Assembly: GCA_937957915.1 (NCBI GenBank)
Contig: CALGNZ010000003.1
Span: 1-40,155 of the forward strand
Direction: 5' to 3'
Length of the DNA stretch: 40,155 nucleotides
Origin: an uncultured Granulosicoccaceae bacterium
Lineage (GTDB): Bacteria; Pseudomonadota; Gammaproteobacteria; Granulosicoccales; Granulosicoccaceae
Within the stretch, counting starts at the first letter, position 1. The number at the start of each line of letters is the position of its first letter. The notes beneath the pieces were generated by a model. That model was not told the DNA's origin. It made no database searches and saw only the letters and a list, made by a program, of their open reading frames with translations. Positions 1 through 8,127 of this stretch are shown here, one piece after another. The position numbers were made by a program, and so were the translations under genes.

Positions 1-1812
1 TCCGTCTTCACCACCATCTGCCAGAGCGGTATCTCTGGTCGAAGCCGAATCACGCAGACCTTGTTCTGCATCGGACATCATCGCCATTGTTCCGGCCTGG
101 CCCCCGTTGTGCTGACTTTGGCCGTGAGAAGAGGAGTTACCACTTCCACTGCCAACAGAGACATCGACACCGCTGTAAGTCTGACCAAGTACCTCTCGCA
201 GTCGGGGTAGTGCTGCTTCAAGCATTTCCCTGGTCTGACCGTGCATGGCAAGTATTCTGACACTCACTTCCTGTCTATTGACACTGACTTCAATGTCTAG
301 CGGGCCCAGTTCAGCAGGCGTTATCTGCACCTGCGTGGTAGATGGGCCACGCGCTACAAGTGCACGCAAATCAGTTCCCAGTTGGCTGGTCCAGCCTGGT
401 TCCAGGATAGCGATGCGAGCTCCCGTGGGCGATGCCGAGGTGGCATCAACCTGAGTTGCAGCAAAATCAACAGCGCCAATTTGAGTTACATCGACTCCGC
501 CGATGCGAGCTGCCATTTGCTGCTGATTAACCACAGGCATCGCTGCTCGCAGTGACTTTTCATCTCGCGTCGCGGCAAGGGCGATTGCGTTTGTGTGTTT
601 AACCTCTGATTCTGTGCTGGTGTCGACTGCCGCCGTTACCACGGTATTTCCCTGTGCTACGGCATTGCCGGTTCGAGCACCATTTAACTCCAGCATTCGA
701 GCTTCGTTACCACCTCGGGCAATCTGGCTGACGGAGTCATCGTTCGCAGCACCGGTGCGTTGGCGCGAAACCAGCCCTTGTGCAACCCCCGTTGAAGCGA
801 TCGAAGCTGACACTGCTATGCCATTGTCTTGCGGCAACGCTGTTGTCACACCGGTAGGAATCTGCTGTAAACGCGGGTCACTTGCCGGGTTAGCAGCCAA
901 CGCCGGCACCGGACCACGGGGCGGCAACAACGTCAAATTCTCTGGTATCCCCTGACCTGCGTTACCACCCTGTTGAAACGGCTGCGATAGAGACCGGTCA
1001 GCTTTTATGAGTGAGTCATTCGCACTGAGCGCAACCGCCGGAAGAGTTGTACCAATCGGTCCTTCACTCGTAGTCAGAGTAGTCGGCTTTGCATTGGTCG
1101 TGCTCAGTGCAGCCTGCGGCGGCAGCATGTCTGCCCCGGCTGGTACAGCTGAGTTCAGTGCCAACGGAGCCGGCGTGCTGCCAGCTTCATCGATTACTGT
1201 GTGCAATTTCGGAAGCACAGTTTCAGCACCGTCTTCAATGCCAGGCGAATTCAGCGTTGACGGATCAGCCGTGAGTGCGAGTCTTCCATTGGCCAGTGCT
1301 AACGTTACCTCTGCTGGCGGCTGATGGCCCGCAATGGCGCCAGTCTTCATGCCATCGTGGCCTGTGAGTGGCAGCTGGGTATTTGACACAATGGACTGCA
1401 GGTCAGCAGCGTCAGCCACGATACTGTTTTCTATGCCAGAAGCCGTTGCCAACGGCTTTGAGGGCTGAGCACTTGCCAGCACCAGCGGGTTACCTGCCAG
1501 TGACGATGTCAGCAATGAACCGGGTAGCTTGCCGGTCTCATCTTGAGTCTCAGAGTCGTGTACGGGCGATCCAATAACCCCTTTGCCTGCCCCTGTGCCA
1601 AGCGCTGCAACAGCGCTGCGCACACCGGAGCTTTCCTCGTTCAAGGCAACGCCGGTGCCGACGGTATCAGTCTCCGCTGTACCGGCGGCAGCATTTTGCA
1701 AAAAACCATTGAAACCTGACAGGCCCGAACCTGCAGGGCTGGCGCCGCGTGAACCGGACACAGCTGGCTGTGGGCCGGGGGTCACTTGCACAGGGCTGGT
1801 AACATAATCCAT
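1..1812 (-). CDS. fliK: Flagellar hook-length control protein FliK (3' end outside window)
   Basis: FliK measures hook length and switches the export gate from rod/hook to filament substrates. 604 residues are visible and the stop lies off the left edge. The family signature is near the visible C-terminal part (about residues 490-560): an ITPAELGPLDIEV stretch followed by EMLEAALPRLREVL, the usual FliK C-terminal domain pattern. The first roughly 450 residues are low-complexity Ala/Thr/Ser/Pro-rich, as expected for the ruler part; after the core comes a Ser/Gly/Gln/His-rich tail. The ATG at 1812 has a GAGGA Shine-Dalgarno 6 nt upstream. The gene is last in the minus-strand run fliE-F-G-H-I-J-K but has a 301-nt leader holding its own sigma54-like promoter. 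Identity is secure; total length is unknown. Confidence 0.93.
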   Translation of the reverse strand, partial: MDYVTSPVQVTPGPQPAVSGSRGASPAGSGLSGFNGFLQNAAAGTAETDTVGTGVALNEESSGVRSAVAALGTGAGKGVIGSPVHDSETQDETGKLPGSLLTSSLAGNPLVLASAQPSKPLATASGIENSIVADAADLQSIVSNTQLPLTGHDGMKTGAIAGHQPPAEVTLALANGRLALTADPSTLNSPGIEDGAETVLPKLHTVIDEAGSTPAPLALNSAVPAGADMLPPQAALSTTNAKPTTLTTSEGPIGTTLPAVALSANDSLIKADRSLSQPFQQGGNAGQGIPENLTLLPPRGPVPALAANPASDPRLQQIPTGVTTALPQDNGIAVSASIASTGVAQGLVSRQRTGAANDDSVSQIARGGNEARMLELNGARTGNAVAQGNTVVTAAVDTSTESEVKHTNAIALAATRDEKSLRAAMPVVNQQQMAARIGGVDVTQIGAVDFAATQVDATSASPTGARIAILEPGWTSQLGTDLRALVARGPSTTQVQITPAELGPLDIEVSVNRQEVSVRILAMHGQTREMLEAALPRLREVLGQTYSGVDVSVGSGSGNSSSHGQSQHNGGQAGTMAMMSDAEQGLRDSASTRDTALADGGEDG

Positions 1813-2113
1813 TATAATTCCTCGACAGGTAATGACCTGCCACCTTCCGTCGGTTGGAAACGTAATCGTGTATCAGAGAACTTCGTTGCAAATTCAAAGC
1901 CACTGATCCCGGGAGAAGATACAAAGATAAGGGGAACTTTGCTAAACGTGAGGATGTACCAGTCAGAGATGACAATACGAAACAGATCGGTTGATGAAAA
2001 CAGCATCGTGCCCGGTAATTTTTTCAACAATGTGCCAAGCCGCATCCGGCGCTAACGGTGACTCTACAGTGTCTGGCGTATCCGTAATCGCAGCGGCACT
2101 TACGTTTTAAAAA
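1813..2113. other. fliJ-fliK intergenic region
   Basis: This 301-nt gap between the fliJ stop and the fliK start contains the sigma54-like promoter at 1887-1902 and a small hairpin at 1826-1839. A 77-codon minus-strand frame (1812-2045) overlaps the fliK ATG through TAATG, but it resembles no family, has no clear ribosome site and is crossed by the promoter, so I do not call it a gene. Confidence 0.5.
1887..1902 (-). promoter_or_regulatory. Candidate sigma54 promoter of fliK
   Basis: Reading the minus strand, TGGCTT-TGAAT-TTGCA matches the sigma54 consensus TGGCAC-N5-TTGCA, with GG and GC separated by exactly 10 nt. Transcription would start near 1877, about 65 nt before the fliK ATG. The -24 half TGGCTT is identical to that of the flgB promoter candidate at 24555. 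A 5-bp hairpin (1826-1839, CAGGT/ACCTG) sits just ahead of the fliK ribosome binding site. Consensus match by eye only. Confidence 0.65.
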
Positions 2114-2545
2114 CTAACGAATTTTAGAACCACGGGTATAAGGTGATTTGGGTATCGCCGTTGACGCGGTGGCGTCGTCAGCAGACTGTGCGGCATGCAG
2201 CGCAAGATCAAGACGTCGCTCGACTGATTTTTGTTGTGAATTCAGGGTACTGGCAACAGATTGCAATGCCTCCTCTGACTGCGACTGATTGTCCAGCGCC
2301 AATCTAGTGTCGTCAATCGACGTTTCCAGCTGTTGCAAAAAACGCTTGGTGTCTTCCATCTGCAGCGGTGCAATATTGCTGTCCATCAGCGATTGTACAT
2401 ATTCCTCGCGATACAACTTCAGCCTTTGCAGTTGCTGATCCAGCTCAAGCCTTTTCCTGTGCAGTTGTAACTGACTGGACTTAACGTCGCTTTGCTTCAC
2501 CTCAATCAGGCGTCGCAAGCGCGCCAGCGGTTTTACCTTTTTCAA
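2114..2545 (-). CDS. fliJ: Flagellar export protein FliJ
   Basis: FliJ is the small coiled-coil stalk of the FliH-FliI-FliJ export ATPase; it also escorts chaperones. The 143-residue product has the family's length and character: a basic N-terminus (KKVKPLARLRRLIEVKQ) and near-continuous charged heptad sequence to about residue 120, with a Ser/Thr-rich end. It lies 152 nt downstream of fliI, in the usual place. The start is TTG at 2545: the frame closes just upstream (TGA) without an ATG or GTG, and there is no strong ribosome site, so translation may be weak or depend on fliI. Little sequence identity is expected in this family, so the call rests on position, length and coiled-coil pattern. 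Confidence 0.88.
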   Translation of the reverse strand: MKKVKPLARLRRLIEVKQSDVKSSQLQLHRKRLELDQQLQRLKLYREEYVQSLMDSNIAPLQMEDTKRFLQQLETSIDDTRLALDNQSQSEEALQSVASTLNSQQKSVERRLDLALHAAQSADDATASTAIPKSPYTRGSKIR

Positions 2546-2697
2546 AACACACAGCGCCCGTCAAAAACCAAAGTCCAAAAGTCACCCGATGTAACTTCGC
2601 AGGCGACACCAGACGCTGTGCAAGCACAACCAGTGCTCATTGAATTAATACACCAGGGCGTGCTGACTCAATAACCATAACTACACCTTCCGCGCAT

Positions 2698-4092
2698 TCA
2701 GCCTGCTGCTGCCGGTGGCTCCGACGACTTTGCAAAATCGGTTGCCATATTCAGTAGATGGCTTAAAGACTCCTCTCTTGTTACTTTCAAGTGTCGGGGC
2801 TGTCGTATAAAGTCCTGAATTATTGGCCAGGCACGGATCGCCAGATCAGTCAAAGCGGAACTACCAGGCTGATACATACCGGTTTGAATCAAATCGCGAT
2901 TTTCAAGATAGGTTGAATACAATTGCCTGATAAGCATACCGGATTGCTGATGAGGCTCGTCCAGTAACTCTGTTGTCAATCGACTGATCGATAACATTGG
3001 ATTGACCGCCGGATAAATACCCGCCTCTGCGATCTCACGGGATAAAACAATATGACCATCCAGAATCGCTCTGGCCGATTCAGCAACCGGATCAAACTGC
3101 CCGTCAGATTCCGTTAGCAATGTATAAATTGCAGTGATAGATCCACCAGATGCATGAGTACCAGCGCGTTCGACAAGCTGAGGAATTGCCTGAAACACCG
3201 ATGGCGGATAGGCGCGTGTGGTAGCGGGCTCCCCCATTGCAAGCCCGAGTTCCCGCTGCGCCTGTGCATAGCGAGTCAGTGAGTCTATTAAAAGCAGCAC
3301 ATTCAGGCCCTGCTGACGAAAATCCTCCGCTATAGCACAAGCCATTTCGGTACCGTGTATCCGTCTGACCGACGTGCTATCAGCAGGTTCGGCCACCACC
3401 ACTGACGTCTTTCTGCCTTCATCACCGAGCGTATCGTTGACGAAGGTCTGTACCTCTCGCCCACGCTCACCAATCAGTCCAATCACCACGACATCTGCAC
3501 TGGCATTGCGCGTCATCATGGCCAGTAGCTGACTCTTGCCAACGCCACTGTCAGCAAATAAACCAATACGCTGACCCTGCCCTATCGGTAACAACGCATT
3601 GACGATGCGCACACCCAGATCAAGTGGCTTGTTGACCGGGCTTTTTAGCAGTGGATTCTGCGACTCTGAATACAATGGTCGATGTGGTCCGGGCACAAGA
3701 TCGCCCAGCCCGTCTATAGGCTTGCCGGTCGCATCAATAACGCGCCCAATCAATCGGTGACCCACTGGTGTTACAAAAGGCTTTGAGCTTGGTATAACAC
3801 GCGCACCAGCCTGTAGTCCGCGAGTATGATCGACAGGCATCAGGAACAAATAGTTGCCGTCAAAGCCAACCACTTTGGACTCAATGAATCCACGTTGCCC
3901 CGCTATACGACAGCGGCTGCCAACCGGCGCCTCGCAACCCGAGGCCTCCATTGTCAGGCCAACCACCCGACGTAGGCGGCCTTCTGTAGACATAGGTGTC
4001 GACCGCGCGGCGCTCGCTTTGATATTGTGCTCACACTGTGACAGAAAACCTGCCCAGTCTTTGGCAAATCGCTGCTCTTCGTTATTTAACAT
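2698..4092 (-). CDS. fliI: Flagellum-specific ATPase FliI
   Basis: FliI is the hexameric ATPase of the flagellar type III export apparatus, related to F1 beta. In the 464-residue protein the P-loop ADSGVGKS is at residues 180-187, the GLIGERGREV motif at about 205-214, and the Walker B strand VLLLID at 265-270 followed by SLTRYAQAQREL. The PATTRAYPPSVF segment is also intact. An upstream ATG at 4188 lies deep inside fliH; I prefer the ATG at 4092, which overlaps the fliH stop by 11 nt (ATG TTA AAT AA) and gives the normal family length. This overlap implies translational coupling to fliH. fliJ follows. Confidence 0.97.
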   Translation of the reverse strand: MLNNEEQRFAKDWAGFLSQCEHNIKASAARSTPMSTEGRLRRVVGLTMEASGCEAPVGSRCRIAGQRGFIESKVVGFDGNYLFLMPVDHTRGLQAGARVIPSSKPFVTPVGHRLIGRVIDATGKPIDGLGDLVPGPHRPLYSESQNPLLKSPVNKPLDLGVRIVNALLPIGQGQRIGLFADSGVGKSQLLAMMTRNASADVVVIGLIGERGREVQTFVNDTLGDEGRKTSVVVAEPADSTSVRRIHGTEMACAIAEDFRQQGLNVLLLIDSLTRYAQAQRELGLAMGEPATTRAYPPSVFQAIPQLVERAGTHASGGSITAIYTLLTESDGQFDPVAESARAILDGHIVLSREIAEAGIYPAVNPMLSISRLTTELLDEPHQQSGMLIRQLYSTYLENRDLIQTGMYQPGSSALTDLAIRAWPIIQDFIRQPRHLKVTREESLSHLLNMATDFAKSSEPPAAAG

Positions 4093-5008
4093 CGTTATCG
4101 ACGGCATCCACTGGCGGGTTAACCGATCCCCGCGGCTGACTGTCACTGCTGAGTTGTGTCGGTTCAGATACATCGACTGCAACACCACCTGACGGCTGGT
4201 TGGCCGCTTGCTCTGAGGATTGCGGATCAGCTGCTACTGTAGTATCAACAGGCGTGACATCAGAAGACGGTTCATCGTGTGCAGGTGCATCGTCTGCTGG
4301 TTGATCGGCGACTGGTTGATCGATCACAGGTGTATCAGGACCAGGTGCATCTCCAACTGGGGTATCCGTCACGGGCTGAATTTCTACCGCCAGCGCTTCA
4401 CTGGTGTTGTCGCCACAATACGATTGAACAATTGACGCCAGTCGACCATGAGCCGAAATATCAACTGCAGACTCCTGCCAACAAGCCAGGCATACATCAC
4501 CAGCCAGTTCTGTATCGTCGACAATTTCTGGCAGTGCATCGGTATCGCCATCCGCAGCATCACGCATTTCACGCAACTCGCGCGCTTTTTCCGGCCGCAG
4601 TCGCAATGACGTTACCCGAACCTGTGCCGGCAGTTTGTCGCTTAATTGATCAAGCTGAATTCGATAGTAGTCAAGGTCACTGCCTATCTCTCTGCCAACA
4701 ATATGTGAAGCCATCTCCGCGGCCAGTGACAGCATTGATTGCTTCAGCGTCTCGTCAACGCTCGCCAATGGCTGTCCAAGATAGCGCAACAGTTCGTTGA
4801 TTCTGGCGATCTGTATCGCCTCTTTTTTACCACTCTCTGCCAGCGCCTCGTTATAGCCTTGCCGGTAACCGGTCTTTGTGGCCATCGCAAGTTTCTCTTC
4901 CAGAGTTGGAGTTGCCCCACTGGCAAGCTCATTCAGGTTTTGCGGCTGCCACGGAACAGCTTCCTCTGAAGAGATATCTCGCGTGATTCCATCAGAGGAA
5001 ATCATCAT
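4082..5008 (-). CDS. fliH: Flagellar assembly protein FliH with long Pro/Asp-rich C-terminal tail
   Basis: FliH is the negative regulator and tether of FliI. Residues about 35-205 look like a normal FliH: a GYRQGYNEALAESG helix near 48-60, then LRLRPEKARELREM and the C-terminal domain ending near YCGDNTSEAL. After residue 205 there is a tail of about 100 residues made of PV-x-D-x-P-type units, acidic and without Lys until the last residue. Typical FliH proteins end near the core. I place the start at the first ATG of an ATGATG pair at 5008, 17 nt inside fliG, with GGTGG upstream; a longer frame to 5050 would overlap fliG more. The end overlaps fliI. Confidence 0.93.
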   Translation of the reverse strand: MMISSDGITRDISSEEAVPWQPQNLNELASGATPTLEEKLAMATKTGYRQGYNEALAESGKKEAIQIARINELLRYLGQPLASVDETLKQSMLSLAAEMASHIVGREIGSDLDYYRIQLDQLSDKLPAQVRVTSLRLRPEKARELREMRDAADGDTDALPEIVDDTELAGDVCLACWQESAVDISAHGRLASIVQSYCGDNTSEALAVEIQPVTDTPVGDAPGPDTPVIDQPVADQPADDAPAHDEPSSDVTPVDTTVAADPQSSEQAANQPSGGVAVDVSEPTQLSSDSQPRGSVNPPVDAVDNDVK

Positions 5009-6026
5009 CTTTACCACCCAGGCTAATTTTTCCTTCTTCAGCCATACCAAGGGCTATTGTGAGAATCTCTTTTTGTGCCTCTTCTACTTCTGCCACTCGC
5101 AACGGCCCGCTGGCATCGAGATCATCTTTGAGCAGAACAGCTGCACGACGCGACATATTGTCGAAGATCTTTTTCTGTACTTCATCACTGGTACCTTTAA
5201 GCGCCTTCACTAACAGATCACTGGGTACCTCACGCAACAGACTTTGAATACCGCGATCATCCACTTTAAGCAGGTTCTCGAACACAAACATATTGTCGCG
5301 AATTTTCTCTGCCAGCTCTTCATCGACTTCGGCAAGCTGGGCAAGTATCTTCTCTTCCTCTGCCGTAGAAACACCGTTCAAAATTGCAGCAACAGCGGGG
5401 ATACCACCGGCGGCTGCGAGCTCGATTTCAAATCGATCGCTAATTCTTTGCTCCAGTATTTGATCTATCTCAGCCAGCGCCGTTGGATGAATGAAATCCA
5501 GTCGGGAGATTCGAACCATCAGATCAGACCGCTTGCCTTCAGGCAGACACTCGACGATTCGTGCGGCCTTTTCAGCGTCAAGGTAACTGAGTACTATCGA
5601 AATAAACTGCGTGTGCTCATCCTTGACCATGCCTGCCACTACCCTATCAGGCATCCACTTCAGCGCATCCATCGATGGCGCCAGGCCCTCGCGATTGGCT
5701 TCAGAAAGCACACCGACAGCGCGCTCTTTACCCAATGCACGCACCAGCGTATTTTCCAGATACTCCCCTGATTTTGCACCCAGGGAAGACTGGCTTTTTA
5801 TTTTGTCGGCAAAATTTTCAAGTGTGACAGCAATTTGCTTTTGCGATACAGAGTCAATCTCAGCCATAGCCGCACTGACAACCTGCACATCTTCTGGCTT
5901 CAGGTGCTTTAGTACACTCGCGGCATTTTCCTCCCCCATTGCCATCAGTAATACGGCAGCACCCGCCGGACCACTCAGATTTTTGGCAGACTCCGCGTTG
6001 GAGTTATCTTTGTCCGCTTCACTCAT
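4992..6026 (-). CDS. fliG: Flagellar motor switch protein FliG
   Basis: FliG forms the rotor C-ring top, binding FliF with its N-terminal domain and contacting the stator with its C-terminal domain. The 344-residue protein is standard length. Visible landmarks are SGPAGAAVLLMAMGEENAASVLKHL (about 18-42), an EHTQ sequence at 137-140 where most family members have EHPQ, and MFVFENLLKVDDRGIQSLLREV (about 246-267). The C-terminal stretch with MSRRAAVLLKDDLDASGP matches the charged torque helix region. Its ATG overlaps the fliF stop (ATGA at 6023-6026), indicating coupling. The Pro-to-Thr change in the EHPQ motif is mildly unusual; function is probably kept because the remainder is well conserved. 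Confidence 0.97.
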   Translation of the reverse strand: MSEADKDNSNAESAKNLSGPAGAAVLLMAMGEENAASVLKHLKPEDVQVVSAAMAEIDSVSQKQIAVTLENFADKIKSQSSLGAKSGEYLENTLVRALGKERAVGVLSEANREGLAPSMDALKWMPDRVVAGMVKDEHTQFISIVLSYLDAEKAARIVECLPEGKRSDLMVRISRLDFIHPTALAEIDQILEQRISDRFEIELAAAGGIPAVAAILNGVSTAEEEKILAQLAEVDEELAEKIRDNMFVFENLLKVDDRGIQSLLREVPSDLLVKALKGTSDEVQKKIFDNMSRRAAVLLKDDLDASGPLRVAEVEEAQKEILTIALGMAEEGKISLGGKDDDFL

Positions 6027-7678
6027 GGCGTGTCACCTACCCACTCCTTAACCACGCGGGCTACACGCGCCGGGTCTTCCTCAGCCAGCGCCTTGGCGAC
6101 ATTCAAAATGTCACCATACTTTTTGACATTTTCGCCAACACTATCCTCTGACTCTTCGTCATCATCATCGGCAGACGAAGCCAGTGCTTTGCGCCTGGCG
6201 GACTTACCTTCCACACGGGTTGCTGTCGCCGATGCCGCCGGGGTACGCAACGTTTTAAGTGATGGCAGAACCACCTTGAAAATAAGTATCAACAACGCAA
6301 TGCCAATTCCCAGTTGTTTTAACACATCGGCAAACCAATACTGCTGCCAGATAGGAATTGACTCAGGCTCAACGATCTCCTCCTCGACTGACTGAAAGGG
6401 ACGCTGGATGACATAGACGCTGTCACCGCGCGCCTCATCAAAGCCAATCGCCTCGCGCGCCAGTTGAGTAACCTCCTGTAATAGCTCATCGGTGATTGCA
6501 AGTGCCGGATCAGCACCCTGACCACCTGCCGCCGCACCTTCAGCTGCAGCACCGTCAGTATCCTGTTGCTGGTCAATCAACACTGCAGCGGATAATCTCA
6601 GCACCTTGCCAGGTACCCGACGCGTATGACGTACAGTACGATCGAGTTCATAGTTACGAGTGGCATATTCATCACCTGACTCTCCTGTCCCCGGCTGATC
6701 GGTCGGTGTCGCAGCACCCGGTTGATTACCCAGTGCCCCTGCTACCCCGGTGGGGTTCGCCATACCTGCCTGTGACGACTTTCTGGTCTCTTCACTGCGA
6801 ACGTTTTCCGGATCTGACTGATACACTTCTTCAGTTTGTTCGTCGCTGGTAAAGTCAACCTCTGCAGTAACACTCGCGCGAACCTTACCTGCACCAACTA
6901 TGGGTTCAAGCAACGACTCTATTCTTCGACTCAGCAGGTTCTCGAGTTTACGAGTATGATCAAACTGACTACTGGTTAATTCGTCCTCGGCAGTACCAGT
7001 GCCACTGGTTAGCATTCTTCCCCAGCGATCCACCACAGTAACAGACGAAGATTCAAGATAAGGAATACTGGACGCAACAATGTTAGTTATCGCTGCTACC
7101 TGACCTGTCTCTATTACCCTGCCAGGCATGGCATGGACCATCACCGACGCTGATGCTTTTGCACGGTTGCGAATAAAAACAGACTGCTTAGGGAGCGCAA
7201 GATGCACTCTCGCCTGTTTCACATTACGCATCTGACTGATCGTTCGACTTAACTCCGTTTCCAGACCATGATGATAGCGGGCATTCTGCATGAACTGGCT
7301 GGTGCCAAGCGATTGTTCATTGTGCAGCAATTCAAGGCCCACTGCGGCAGGCGCACCAAATCCGTCAGACGCCAGAATTGTCCTGGCTTTTTGCAACTCT
7401 GCTCTGGGTACCAATACCATTCCGGAAGCCGGATCAATCCGATACTCCAGCTGCGACGCGTTAAGCGTACCGGCAACCTGACTGGCATCAATAGGTGTTT
7501 CCGAGGCGTTATACAGCGGAACAAACGAGGGCTTTTTAGCCAGTTGTATTAAACCTATTCCCAAAGTAAAGACTGCAGCCATCGCCACCAGCGACCCAAA
7601 TTGTGGCGTCCTGATTCCGCGCGCAAGCTGCTGGAACGCAACAGCGGCGGTGCTGTTATTGCCCTCAACCATATCCAT
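6023..7678 (-). CDS. fliF: Flagellar MS-ring protein FliF
   Basis: FliF builds the MS ring in the inner membrane, the base on which rotor and export gate assemble. The 551-residue protein has the family's two membrane segments, at about residues 28-46 and 455-472, flanking the large periplasmic ring-building domains. The central part has the characteristic LSRTISQMRNVKQARVHLALPKQSVF and ASVTAEVDFTSDEQTEEVY stretches. The C-terminal cytoplasmic tail, with an acidic DDDDEESEDS patch and then YGDILNVAKALAEEDP...VVKEWVGD, is the FliG-binding region. It follows fliE by about 94 nt and overlaps fliG by 4 nt. Confidence 0.97.
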   Translation of the reverse strand: MDMVEGNNSTAAVAFQQLARGIRTPQFGSLVAMAAVFTLGIGLIQLAKKPSFVPLYNASETPIDASQVAGTLNASQLEYRIDPASGMVLVPRAELQKARTILASDGFGAPAAVGLELLHNEQSLGTSQFMQNARYHHGLETELSRTISQMRNVKQARVHLALPKQSVFIRNRAKASASVMVHAMPGRVIETGQVAAITNIVASSIPYLESSSVTVVDRWGRMLTSGTGTAEDELTSSQFDHTRKLENLLSRRIESLLEPIVGAGKVRASVTAEVDFTSDEQTEEVYQSDPENVRSEETRKSSQAGMANPTGVAGALGNQPGAATPTDQPGTGESGDEYATRNYELDRTVRHTRRVPGKVLRLSAAVLIDQQQDTDGAAAEGAAAGGQGADPALAITDELLQEVTQLAREAIGFDEARGDSVYVIQRPFQSVEEEIVEPESIPIWQQYWFADVLKQLGIGIALLILIFKVVLPSLKTLRTPAASATATRVEGKSARRKALASSADDDDEESEDSVGENVKKYGDILNVAKALAEEDPARVARVVKEWVGDTP

Positions 7679-7772
7679 TTAGACCTGTCCTCTCACCTTA
7701 CTTTTTTCACATACCACATGGTGTTTTTATTCTTGCAAGCGATTCAACCAAACGCTCGAATATAAACCCAGG

Positions 7773-8108
7773 CTAGATTGGCATGTTCATGATGTCCTTG
7801 TACGCGGTGATCATTTTGTTTCGCACCTGGCTCAATGCCTCAAAAGATATCCGTGCCTTCTGCATTTCAACCATTACCTGAGACAGTTCCACACCTTCAA
7901 CACCACGCTCGAAATCGACCGCCATGCTTTGAGCATGCTGTGCCCTGCTATTAACGTTCTGAATTCCCTGCTTCAGCGCTTCGGCAAATTCAGCAGCACC
8001 CGATGACGGGGTAACAGACTCCGCTGTTGTCATTCCCGACAAGCCAGCTCTGTGTGCTGCTACTCGCAATTGCGACAGAAGCGTATTTGTATCGACTAGA
8101 TTTGACAT
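7773..8108 (-). CDS. fliE: Flagellar hook-basal body protein FliE
   Basis: FliE joins the MS ring to the proximal rod and is the first exported axial protein. The 111-residue protein has the family C-terminal helix: VEGVELSQVMVEMQKARISFEALSQVRNKMITAYKDIMNMPI matches the FliE consensus (motif at about residues 65-111). The frame stays open to 8177, but the ATG at 8108 gives the usual length and falls just after the stop of the upstream lipoprotein gene (8128). An AAGGA sits directly against this ATG, which is too close for a good ribosome site, so translation may be coupled to the lipoprotein gene. Confidence 0.95.
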   Translation of the reverse strand: MSNLVDTNTLLSQLRVAAHRAGLSGMTTAESVTPSSGAAEFAEALKQGIQNVNSRAQHAQSMAVDFERGVEGVELSQVMVEMQKARISFEALSQVRNKMITAYKDIMNMPI

Positions 8109-8127
8109 TCCTTGGTCCGCCTGTCTG

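Noticed and set aside
1812..2045. 77-codon minus-strand frame ending TAATG into fliK
   Set aside because: The stop/start overlap is suggestive of coupling, but the sequence matches no family pattern, has no good ribosome site and contains the sigma54-like fliK promoter.
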